From the NCBI RefSeq assembly GCF_010731295.1, contig NZ_AP022579.1, positions 5,394,001 through 5,458,000 on the forward strand: a DNA stretch of 64,000 nucleotides, in the 5' to 3' direction. A program made the translations under genes and the position numbers. This DNA is from Mycolicibacterium boenickei (GTDB taxonomy: Bacteria; Actinomycetota; Actinomycetes; Mycobacteriales; Mycobacteriaceae). This document shows, in pieces, positions 57,778-64,000 of the stretch. The notes below the pieces were generated by a model. The model was not told where the DNA came from. It did no database searches and saw nothing but the letters and a program-made list of their open reading frames with translations. The first letter of the stretch is position 1. Every line of letters begins with the position of its first letter.

Positions 57778-58956
57778 ATGACGCAGCGATACGACCTGGT
57801 CATAGCAGGTGGGGGCCCATCCGGGTCAGCCGCGGCGTGGCAGGCCGCTCAGACCGGCGCCAAGGTGTTGGTCCTGGACAAGGCGGAGTTCCCCCGCGAC
57901 AAGCCATGTGGTGACGGGCTGACCGCCCGTGCCGTGAGCTATCTGCAGAAGATGGGGCTGGCCGACGAGGTCGCCAAGTTCCATCGGGTCAACAACGTGA
58001 CGGTGTACAGCCCCAGCGAGTGGGAACTGTCCTTCCCGCGCCGTCCCGGGATGCCCGATCACGGCCACACCGTGAGCCGCACCGAGCTGGACACGCTGTT
58101 GCTCAAGCACGCCGAGTCGGCGGGAGCCGAGGTGCGCCAGGGCGCCGAGGTCGCCGGACCCGAGTTCGACGCCAAGGGTCGCGTGGTCGGTGTCGTGCTC
58201 AAGAGCGGCGAGAAGGTGTTCGGCGACGCCGTCATCGCGGCCGACGGTGCCTACTCCCCCATCAAGCGCGCGCTGAAGATCGACTCGGAGTACAACGGCT
58301 ACTCGGCCATCGCGATCCGGTCCGAGATGCACGCCAACCGTCCCGACAGCGATGCGTTCGAGATCTACCTCAAGCTGTTGTTCCAGGGCGATCAATTGCC
58401 CGGTTACGGCTGGATCTTCCCGATGGGCGGCGGCCGGTTCAACATCGGTCTGGGCTATGTCAACAGCTACAAGAACTGGCAGTCCATCAACGCCACCCAG
58501 TTCCTGGGCGACTTCCTGCGGACCCTGCCCGCCGAATGGGAACTGCCGCCGATCGAGGAACTCAAGAAGAACAAGAGCGTGCGGGCGTGGCGATTGCCCA
58601 TGGGCTTCACGGCCTGGCCGCCGTGGCGTCCGGGCGTGCTGTTCGTCGGCGACTCGCTGGGTGCGGGCAAGCCGGTGTCCGGTGCGGGTATCTCCAAAGC
58701 GCTCGAATCCGGTTTGACCGCAGGCGAGTGCGCGATCGCCGCGCTCACCAACGGCGGGCCCGACGACTTCACGAACTACGAGCAGCGGATGCGCGCAGCG
58801 TGGGGGCGTGAATACCGGCGCGGCCGCTTCTTCAACAAGCTCGCCGGAATGCCCGCCGTCGCGGGTGCGGGCCTGAAGGCGTTGGACAACCACACCTTCC
58901 GTGACCTGCTGCTCAAGTCGTTGTACAAGAAGGCCCAGAGCCCGCAGCACACGTAG
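57778..58956 (+). CDS. geranylgeranyl-reductase family flavoprotein
   Basis: 392 residues. FAD-binding start RYDLVIAGGGPSGSAAAWQAAQTGAKVLVLDKAEFPRDKPCGDGLTARAV, with the PCGDG motif of this family; later DAVIAADGAYSPIKRAL and VLFVGDSLGAGKPVSGAGISKALESGLTAGE. Relatives saturate isoprenoid double bonds; MenJ of M. tuberculosis, which reduces menaquinone's side chain, is one. The C-terminal half is shorter than in plant enzymes. GAGACGAGG precedes the ATG at 57778. It lies in an insertion between the TetR gene and nrdE, so its substrate is open. Confidence 0.9.
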   Translation: MTQRYDLVIAGGGPSGSAAAWQAAQTGAKVLVLDKAEFPRDKPCGDGLTARAVSYLQKMGLADEVAKFHRVNNVTVYSPSEWELSFPRRPGMPDHGHTVSRTELDTLLLKHAESAGAEVRQGAEVAGPEFDAKGRVVGVVLKSGEKVFGDAVIAADGAYSPIKRALKIDSEYNGYSAIAIRSEMHANRPDSDAFEIYLKLLFQGDQLPGYGWIFPMGGGRFNIGLGYVNSYKNWQSINATQFLGDFLRTLPAEWELPPIEELKKNKSVRAWRLPMGFTAWPPWRPGVLFVGDSLGAGKPVSGAGISKALESGLTAGECAIAALTNGGPDDFTNYEQRMRAAWGREYRRGRFFNKLAGMPAVAGAGLKALDNHTFRDLLLKSLYKKAQSPQHT

Positions 58957-58970
58957 CCGTTCGGAGCGCC

Positions 58971-59013
58971 AAATGTGAAGCCTCTGCGATCTTTTCGCAG
59001 AGGCTTCACATTT
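58971..59013. terminator. 19-base hairpin between convergent genes
   Basis: AAATGTGAAGCCTCTGCGA (58971-58989) pairs perfectly with 58995-59013 around a five-base loop (TCTTT). The right arm ends in TTTT. It lies 15 bases after the flavoprotein stop and 28 before the end of the opposing GNAT gene, so it can serve both. Confidence 0.85.
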
Positions 59014-59040
59014 TGGTCGGGAGTTTGGGAGGCAGCAGCC

Positions 59041-59877
59041 TCAGGGTGCGGCCAACGTGTACCGGACGTCGTCGGCGATGGCCTCGAAACCGATGCGCCG
59101 GTAAACCCGGTTGGACACCGGATTGGCGGTATCGGCGAACAGCACCACCTCGCTCGTCCCCTCGTTGCGCGCGAATTGTGCGGCGGCGGCGGTGACCGCG
59201 GCCGCATAACCGTGGCCACGATGTCCGGACGGGGTGTAGACCGGACCGATCCGAGAGACGCCGACGACGGCGGCGCGCACCCGCGCCATGCTGACCGGTT
59301 CGCCGTCCACCGTCCACAGCAGGATGCGGTCACCGGATTCGACGATGGAGGTGAGCATTGCCCGACTCGCGTCCAGGTTCGATGACTCTCCGAACGCTTC
59401 GACGAAGAACTCATCCAGCCATTGCACGACGGTCTCCGCATCCCCGGGTCCGGCAAGTCGCCATTCACCGGCGACACCGCTGGGGCCGGTCAGATGCCCC
59501 AACCGGTAGAGCACATCGCGTGATGACTCACTCGCCCGCACACCCGTGACAGCATGCCATGCCTGTGTGAAAGCCGTTGCCGTCGCCGGTGTTCCGCGCA
59601 CCCCCGACAGGTCTGCCGTCACCGCGGCGAGCGTCTCGGCCGCCGTCATCGCCGTCCCGGGCGGCAGGCCGTTCACCAACAGCACCGAGTCACGAGTCTG
59701 CACCGCCGCGCCCTCGACATCGTTTCCGTTACCGACCGACAGCAGGATTCGCTCGGCGGGCCAGGGCGTGATGTGCAGCGTCGTCAGTTCCAGGGTGAAC
59801 AGCACCGGATCCGGGCGGTACACGGACCACGCAGCGGCGTCGAAATCGGCCGGCGACTGATACAGATGGGCCTCCAT
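59041..59877 (-). CDS. GNAT-family N-acetyltransferase
   Basis: 278 residues. The C-terminal half is a GNAT domain: WLDEFFVEAFGESS, EPVSMARVRAAVVGVSRIGPVYTPSGHRGHGYAAAVTAAAAQFARNEG (the RGHGYA acetyl-CoA loop) and VLFADTANPVSNRVYRRIGFEAIADD. The N-terminal half is a divergent GNAT-like lobe (FTLELTTLHITPWPAERILLSV). Acceptor unknown. The ATG at 59877 is followed upstream by a CTTCA-AGCG-TGAAG repeat. First minus-strand gene of the insertion before nrdE. Confidence 0.88.
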   Translation of the reverse strand: MEAHLYQSPADFDAAAWSVYRPDPVLFTLELTTLHITPWPAERILLSVGNGNDVEGAAVQTRDSVLLVNGLPPGTAMTAAETLAAVTADLSGVRGTPATATAFTQAWHAVTGVRASESSRDVLYRLGHLTGPSGVAGEWRLAGPGDAETVVQWLDEFFVEAFGESSNLDASRAMLTSIVESGDRILLWTVDGEPVSMARVRAAVVGVSRIGPVYTPSGHRGHGYAAAVTAAAAQFARNEGTSEVVLFADTANPVSNRVYRRIGFEAIADDVRYTLAAP

Positions 59878-59960
59878 GCTTCAAGCGTGAAGGCTCGTCT
59901 CGGCGGTTGCCATTGATTTTTGTGGCCGCACGTTTTGCCCGAACTCATCCGCGCATCAGC

Positions 59961-59966
59961 TAGCGT
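59961..59966 (+). promoter_or_regulatory. candidate -10 element of the exported-protein gene (leaderless)
   Basis: TAGCGT, then TGCGCT and the GTG at 59973. The hexamer and spacing are the same as at the MFS gene (18700). Confidence 0.5.
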
Positions 59967-59972
59967 TGCGCT

Positions 59973-60548
59973 GTGCATTCGCCAGGTCGATACTGCGCAT
60001 CTGTGGCGGCCCTAGCGTCGGTCGCATGTGCCACCGCCTGCGCGCACGTCGTACCCGGGCAACCAGTCGCCACGGGTCACGAAGCAGCGACAAGCACGGC
60101 GACGTGGCGTGACCATGTCCTGCCCTCCGACTGCCTACTCAGCGGCGAGCAGATGTCGGCCCTCGCGGGCGTCGCAATCGACAACGGCCTGGACGCCAAC
60201 ATCCAGCACTCCGACGGCACCGTCGGGCACAGCTGCAATTACTACGCCACCGAGGGTGGCGTTCTGTCGTTCACGGCGACGATCAAGGTCCAGTCCCCCA
60301 CCACCGGGGTCATCACCGAGGAACTCCTCGCGGACATCGGTGAACCGGGCGCCACGGAGGTTCCAGGCATCGGACGACGCATGCTCATCGAACCGCTCAC
60401 TCGCCCAGGAGATTTCCCGGCGATGCGGATAGCCACCGACAGGTACCTGGCGAATGTGGTGCTCGTGGTCGGCAACATCCCCGGGCCGCCCGATGTCTCA
60501 GCGTGGAAGCGGGCTGCGTCGGAAATCCTCGAGGAACTCCCCGACTGA
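59973..60548 (+). CDS. exported protein, probably lipid-anchored (DUF3558-like)
   Basis: 191 residues from a GTG. The N-terminus HSPGRYCASVAALASVACATACAHVVPGQP is a short signal sequence with a poor lipobox (ATAC, Cys23). The mature part has two cysteines spaced as in DUF3558 lipoproteins (PSDCLLSGEQMSALAG and HSCNYYATEGG) and ends in a helix SAWKRAASEILEELPD. These proteins are frequent in actinobacterial envelopes and have no known activity. Assignment to the family is by resemblance only. Confidence 0.7.
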   Translation: MHSPGRYCASVAALASVACATACAHVVPGQPVATGHEAATSTATWRDHVLPSDCLLSGEQMSALAGVAIDNGLDANIQHSDGTVGHSCNYYATEGGVLSFTATIKVQSPTTGVITEELLADIGEPGATEVPGIGRRMLIEPLTRPGDFPAMRIATDRYLANVVLVVGNIPGPPDVSAWKRAASEILEELPD

Positions 60549-60551
60549 TCC

Positions 60552-60905
60552 TCAGCCCTCCGGATAGAACAGGAACAAGACGCAACCCTCTGCGGATTGC
60601 GGCACATGCCACGACCCGGCGGGTGCGTGCAGGAATGTGCCTGCGGCATAGTCGTTGACGCCGTCGTTGAAGACGCCGGAGACCACATAGACCTCTTCGG
60701 GACCCGGGTCGTGGAGGTCTTCACCGACCCAGACCGCACCCGGCGCGATGGTTGTGATCGCCGCCTTGGCACCGTTGTCGCCCTTCCAGAGCGGCTGCAC
60801 GGTGATTCCGGGAAACACCTCGATCGGTTCGACGTCGGCCGTCGCCTTCCATACATATCCGGGCGCGTTGGGACCGAACGATGCAACATCACCGGTAGTT
60901 GTCAT
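60552..60905 (-). CDS. ChrR-like cupin protein
   Basis: 117 residues. A single cupin: VQPLWKGDNGAKAAITTIAPGAVWVGEDLHDPGPEEVYVVSGVFNDG (motif 1 with His and Glu) and YAAGTFLHAPAGSWHVPQSAEGCVLFLFYPEG (motif 2 with His). This is the layout of the ChrR cupin that binds zinc in anti-sigma factors, but the helical anti-sigma part is missing. It may be a small enzyme or a sensor. ATG at 60905. It follows the LysR-domain gene by 41 bases. Confidence 0.85.
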   Translation of the reverse strand: MTTTGDVASFGPNAPGYVWKATADVEPIEVFPGITVQPLWKGDNGAKAAITTIAPGAVWVGEDLHDPGPEEVYVVSGVFNDGVNDYAAGTFLHAPAGSWHVPQSAEGCVLFLFYPEG

Positions 60906-60946
60906 ATGTGCAGGAACCGTGCGCGCCGACTCGCAATTCCCGCGCG

Positions 60947-61660
60947 TCAGCGTCGACCGCGATCGGTGCGGCCGGGCTTGCGCGCGACTTTCCCAGCGGC
61001 CGCGCGGGCGGCCTGCTTCGCGAGGGTCTTCTCCCGCGCTGTGCGTTTCGGGGCCGGCGCGGCCTGCCCCCGGGACGAACTGGCCTTGCGGCCCCGCACG
61101 ATGCCGATGAACTCTTCGACCAGGTCCGACTGCGGCCCTTCCGGGAAGGCAAGCGCCACAGGGCAGGTCGGTGCGTCGACGATCGGACGGTACGTGAGGT
61201 CCTTGCGGTGATACAGCCGCGCCAGCGACTGCGGAACGACGAGCGCGCCCATCCCCGCGGCGACGAGTTCGACCGCGTCCTGGGTGGACTCGGGTCGGTG
61301 ATCGACCGGGGAGCCCGGAGCGTCCGCCCATACGACGACATTGTCGAGTGGCACCAGGATCGGCTCGCTGTCGAGATCGGCCGCAGTGATCTCATCGACT
61401 GCGCTGAGCAGGTGATCAGTCGGGACCACCGCCACGGTCGTCTCCTGGTAGAGAGGAATGACGGCCAGGCCGGACGTGTCGGAAGGCAGCCGCAGCAGCG
61501 CCACGTCGACGGTGCCGTCTCTCACGGCGTCCGCCGCGGCGGCCGCGGGAACGGCACTCAACTGCAGCCGCACCCCGGGGTGCCGCTCCGCCCAGATCCG
61601 CGCCCACTTCGCGGGCGTCCCGCCGGGGACGTACCCGAGGGTCAGGGACTGCGGGGTCAC
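60947..61660 (-). CDS. LysR-type substrate-binding domain without DNA-binding domain
   Basis: 237 residues. A periplasmic-binding-like fold matching the LysR effector domain: LTLGYVPGGTPAKWARIWAERHPGVRLQL, DAVRDGTVDVALLRLP, LAVIPLYQETTVAVVPTDHLL, VELVAAGMGALVVPQSLARLY. The usual N-terminal helix-turn-helix is absent; the protein begins at the effector domain. The last 45 residues are Lys/Arg/Ala rich (RTAREKTLAKQAARAAAGKVARK), which could bind nucleic acid. Divergent from a DUF5997 gene 28 bases away. Confidence 0.88.
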   Translation of the reverse strand: MTPQSLTLGYVPGGTPAKWARIWAERHPGVRLQLSAVPAAAAADAVRDGTVDVALLRLPSDTSGLAVIPLYQETTVAVVPTDHLLSAVDEITAADLDSEPILVPLDNVVVWADAPGSPVDHRPESTQDAVELVAAGMGALVVPQSLARLYHRKDLTYRPIVDAPTCPVALAFPEGPQSDLVEEFIGIVRGRKASSSRGQAAPAPKRTAREKTLAKQAARAAAGKVARKPGRTDRGRR

Positions 61661-61688
61661 CGCCTCAGGTTACCGATACCCTGAAGCC

Positions 61689-62075
61689 ATGAGCAGGCCG
61701 AACGCGCAGTCCATGAAACCCGCCACGGCGGCGAAAAAGCTGGACGTCTATTTGCCGGCGACGCCTGCGGAGTTCCAGGAGAACGCGATCACCCGCGGTG
61801 AGCTCGCCGCACTCCAGGAGAACCCGCCGCAGTGGCTCAAAGACCTCCGCAAGAACGGGCCGCATCCGAAGAACCTCGTGGCGGCCAAGCTGGGCATCTC
61901 GATCGCCGGTCTCGCACGCGGCGGTGTCGGAGATGCGCTCACCACCGAGCAGATCGATCAGCTGCTCGAGGAGAAGCCCGAGTGGCTGGTCGCCGAACGC
62001 GAGAGCTACCAGAGCGTGCTGGCCGAGCAGCGACGCCTCAAGTCGCAACGAGCCGAGCAGGCCCGCGAGCGCTAG
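61689..62075 (+). CDS. DUF5997 family protein
   Basis: 128 residues. A compact charged protein: MKPATAAKKLDVYLPATPAEFQENAITRGELAALQENPPQWLKDLRKNGPHPKNLVAAKLGISIAGLARGG, ending in a long basic helix (SVLAEQRRLKSQRAEQARER). The middle segment PHPKNLVAAKLGISIAGLARG looks like a helix-turn-helix, so DNA binding is possible. It stands divergently beside the LysR effector-domain protein, which itself lacks such a domain. ATG at 61689. Confidence 0.85.
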   Translation: MSRPNAQSMKPATAAKKLDVYLPATPAEFQENAITRGELAALQENPPQWLKDLRKNGPHPKNLVAAKLGISIAGLARGGVGDALTTEQIDQLLEEKPEWLVAERESYQSVLAEQRRLKSQRAEQARER

Positions 62076-62079
62076 GCGC

Positions 62080-62136
62080 CGAATGGCCAGTTATCGCACA
62101 CTTTTTCGCAGTCCGCGTGCAATAACTGACCATTCG
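62080..62136. terminator. hairpin, copy 1 of a repeated intergenic element
   Basis: CGAATGG, CAGTTAT and GCAC on the left pair with GTGC, ATAACTG and CCATTCG on the right (18 paired bases, two mismatches) around a T-rich loop. It begins four bases past the DUF5997 stop. Its arms resemble those of the hairpin at 63342. Confidence 0.8.
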
Positions 62137-62229
62137 ACGACGCGTTCGCCGTGGCGATCTCGTGCCGATGGCCCCTGCGGCGCAGGCCGCCGTAGCCGCG
62201 GACACATAGGCCCGGCATTCAAATCGGCG

Positions 62230-62394
62230 CTACCGGTCGAAGATGTCGCTGAGGCGGTCGAAGAAACGGTCGACGCGTTGCTCCAGTCGAGTGCCTTTGC
62301 CCCATTTGTCCCACGCGTAGATCAGGCCGAAAATCACCAGAACGATCCCGAGCACCAACGCGGTGACCAAGATCGCCTCAACGGTTGTCGACAT
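62230..62394 (-). CDS. small single-helix membrane protein
   Basis: 54 residues starting at the ATG at 62394. One membrane helix (AILVTALVLGIVLVIFGLIYAW) is followed by a basic and acidic amphipathic tail (DKWGKGTRLEQRVDRFFDRLSDIFDR). It looks like a real small protein of the kind that modulates membrane enzymes. Family not known. It is divergent from the MerR gene across 87 bases. Confidence 0.65.
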   Translation of the reverse strand: MSTTVEAILVTALVLGIVLVIFGLIYAWDKWGKGTRLEQRVDRFFDRLSDIFDR

Positions 62395-62481
62395 CCGAAC
62401 ATCTTCGCGCACACGGTCGCCCTCCAATCGCTCAGATCGGGGCTTGACTCTGACACCGTGTGAGACGGCACAGTCGTAGCC

Positions 62482-63315
62482 ATGGCCGACACCCCGTTCC
62501 TGATGCCGATCGGCAGGTTCTCCTCGCTGAGCCGCATCTCCGTTCGCATGCTGCGCCACTACGACACCCATGGTGTCCTGGTGCCCGCGCAGGTGGACAC
62601 AATCAGCGGCTACCGCAGGTACGCCGCCGCGCAGCTGGCCGACGCCGCCGCGATCCGGCGGCTCCGCGACATCGGGTTCGGCGTGTCCGCCATCGGAGCC
62701 CTGCTTTCCATCCGTGGCACCCCCGCGTTCGACGCGGCCCTCGCGGCTCAACGCATCGAGCTGGCCGCGGCGGCCGACGAGGCCAACGCGCGGCTCCGGC
62801 TCATCGACCACCTACTTGCCGAGAAGGAGCTCACCATGACCGACACGGTCACCGAAGAAGCCATCCCCGCCCGTACCATCGTGTATCTGCGCGACACCAT
62901 GCCGAATTACGCCGCTGAGGGGCAGTTGTGGGAGCGGTTCCTACCGGCCCTGCAGCAGCAGGGAATCACGCCGGGACAGCTGTGCGGCTGCATCGAACAC
63001 GACGACGAATTTCGCGAATCCGATGTCGACGAGTCGGTTTTCTTCGAGGTTCCCGCCCACACCACGGCCCAGGCCCCACTCAACGTGGTCGCCTCCCCTG
63101 CTCGGCGAGCCGTCGTCGCCACTGTCACCGGGCCGTATGCCGAAGCAATTCCGCGGGCGCACGAACTGATCGGCGCCTACCTGACCGAACACGGGATGAC
63201 ACCGACGCGCACCGCTGACGATGTCACAACGCACCATTACAACCTGTACCTCGACGACCCGCGCGAGGTGCCCGAGGACCGGCTGCGGACCAAGGTCTAC
63301 GTGCCGGCTCAATAG
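62482..63315 (+). CDS. MerR-family regulator with GyrI-like effector domain
   Basis: 277 residues. The MerR helix-turn-helix (FLMPIGRFSSLSRISVRMLRHYDTHGVLVPAQVDTISGYRRYAAAQLADAAAIRRLRDIGFGVSAIGALL) leads into a coiled-coil linker and a C-terminal GyrI/SOUL-like domain (TIVYLRDTMPNYAAEGQLWERFLPAL, VFFEVPAHTTAQ, HHYNLYLDDPREVPEDRLRTKVYVPAQ). This is the BmrR type of multidrug-sensing activator. No target gene is adjacent apart from the divergent small membrane protein. Confidence 0.92.
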   Translation: MADTPFLMPIGRFSSLSRISVRMLRHYDTHGVLVPAQVDTISGYRRYAAAQLADAAAIRRLRDIGFGVSAIGALLSIRGTPAFDAALAAQRIELAAAADEANARLRLIDHLLAEKELTMTDTVTEEAIPARTIVYLRDTMPNYAAEGQLWERFLPALQQQGITPGQLCGCIEHDDEFRESDVDESVFFEVPAHTTAQAPLNVVASPARRAVVATVTGPYAEAIPRAHELIGAYLTEHGMTPTRTADDVTTHHYNLYLDDPREVPEDRLRTKVYVPAQ

Positions 63316-63341
63316 GTCTGTTGCCCACAGCCCTTTGATGC

Positions 63342-63398
63342 CGAATGGCTAGTTGTTGCACACCTTTTCGAGAATTGTGTGCAACAACTGGCCATTCG
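63342..63398. terminator. hairpin, copy 2 of a repeated intergenic element
   Basis: A 22-base stem (63342-63363 with 63377-63398; outer bases CGAATGGC and GCCATTCG, one G-T pair) around a 13-base loop. It lies between the convergent MerR gene and nrdE. About 16 of the first 20 arm bases agree with the copy at 62080. Confidence 0.85.
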
Positions 63399-63415
63399 AG
63401 CCGCTCAAAGCTGCG

Positions 63416-64000
63416 TCACAGCATGCAGCTGACGCAGTTTTCAACCTCAGTGCCTTGCAACGCCATTTGGCGGAGCCGGATGTAGTACAGCGTCTTGATT
63501 CCCTTGCGCCAGGCGTAGATCTGCGCCTTGTTGACGTCACGGGTGTTGGCGGTGTCCTTGAAGAACAACGTCAGCGAGAGACCCTGATCCACGTGCTGCG
63601 TCGCCGCGGCGTAGGTGTCGATGATCTTCTCGTAGCCGATCTCATACGCGTCCTGGTAGTACTCCAGGTTGTCGTTGGTCAGGTACGGCGCCGGGTAGTA
63701 GACGCGACCGATCTTGCCTTCCTTGCGGATCTCGATCTTCGAGGCAACCGGGTGGATCGACGAGGTCGAGTGGTTGATGTAGGAGATCGACCCGGTCGGC
63801 GGGACAGCCTGCAGGTTCTGGTTGTAGATGCCGTGCTTCTGCACCGACTCCTTCAACTGCTTCCAGTCGTCCTGCGTCGGGATGTGGATTTCCGCGTCGG
63901 CGAAGATCTGCCGGACCTTGTCGGTGGCCGGCTCCCACGCCTGCTCGGTGTACTTGTCGAAGAACTCACCCGACGCATACTTCGAGTCCTCGAACCCGCC
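63416..64000 (-). CDS. nrdE: class Ib ribonucleotide reductase alpha subunit NrdE (C-terminal part)
   Basis: The last 194 codons; the start lies beyond the right edge. Recognisable stretches: [20 protein letters not shown] at the window edge, [43 protein letters not shown], which belongs to the substrate-binding barrel, [10 protein letters not shown] with the radical-transfer Tyr pair, and the C-terminal [10 protein letters not shown], whose two cysteines are the redox pair reduced by NrdH. It works with NrdF encoded at 54226. Equivalent of Rv3051c. Confidence 0.96.
   Translation of the reverse strand, partial: GGFEDSKYASGEFFDKYTEQAWEPATDKVRQIFADAEIHIPTQDDWKQLKESVQKHGIYNQNLQAVPPTGSISYINHSTSSIHPVASKIEIRKEGKIGRVYYPAPYLTNDNLEYYQDAYEIGYEKIIDTYAAATQHVDQGLSLTLFFKDTANTRDVNKAQIYAWRKGIKTLYYIRLRQMALQGTEVENCVSCML

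Overview
The window is a high-GC, gene-dense stretch of a rapidly growing mycobacterium (Mycolicibacterium type). The reason is gene order: the backbone follows the Mycobacterium tuberculosis Rv3012c to Rv3051c series almost gene for gene: gatC, an ACT protein, ligA, a MetE-like protein, mnmA, a cysteine desulfurase, a PlsC/GNAT pair, etfA-etfB, the Rv3030-3032 polysaccharide genes, Rv3034c to Rv3042c equivalents, ctaD, fecB, adhC, a DUF3349 protein, nrdF, a flavin monooxygenase, a TetR regulator and nrdE. Product names rest on motifs and remembered family resemblance; no database was searched. The window opens inside gatC and closes inside nrdE. I see no tRNA, rRNA, CRISPR array, transposase or phage gene, and no stretch above 300 bases lacks a gene.

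Layout. 1-3.0 kb: gatC end, ACT protein, ligA. 3.0-5.9 kb: insertion with an MmcQ-like protein, a CoA ligase and an ArsR/SRPBCC pair with two palindromic operator candidates. 5.9-14.8 kb: minus-strand runs for sulfur transfer (cysteine desulfurase, MnmA), lipid acylation, an NTR-cupin-NmrA trio and electron transfer flavoprotein. 15.0-18.7 kb: methyltransferase, GH57 branching enzyme and GT4 glucosyltransferase, matching the methylglucose lipopolysaccharide (MGLP) genes. 18.7-31.8 kb: MFS exporter with regulator, envelope and secreted proteins, two methyltransferases, an enoyl-CoA hydratase/Nudix/ABC ATPase chain, and a YczE membrane protein divergent from a MocR regulator. 31.8-36.1 kb: serB, ctaD, fecB.

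36.1-48.9 kb is the main accessory block. Eleven minus-strand genes, most sharing stop and start codons, encode a two-in-one ABC ATPase, two permeases, an amidohydrolase, a binding lipoprotein, a lactonase-like metallo-hydrolase, allantoinase, a racemase-like protein, allantoicase, an unrecognised protein and an Fe(II)/2-oxoglutarate oxygenase. A TetR regulator reads away from them. They look like import and breakdown of allantoin or a related ureide or hydantoin. The racemase-like protein lacks one of the two family cysteines.

48.9-64 kb: adhC, DUF3349, a flavin monooxygenase of the NtaA/DszA type, a membrane esterase, nrdF, a Baeyer-Villiger-type monooxygenase with TetR, then an insertion (geranylgeranyl-reductase-like flavoprotein, GNAT, cupin, LysR-domain/DUF5997 pair, MerR) before nrdE. 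Many genes start 6-8 bases after a TAnnnT hexamer, the pattern of leaderless mycobacterial transcripts. Long perfect hairpins sit between several genes.
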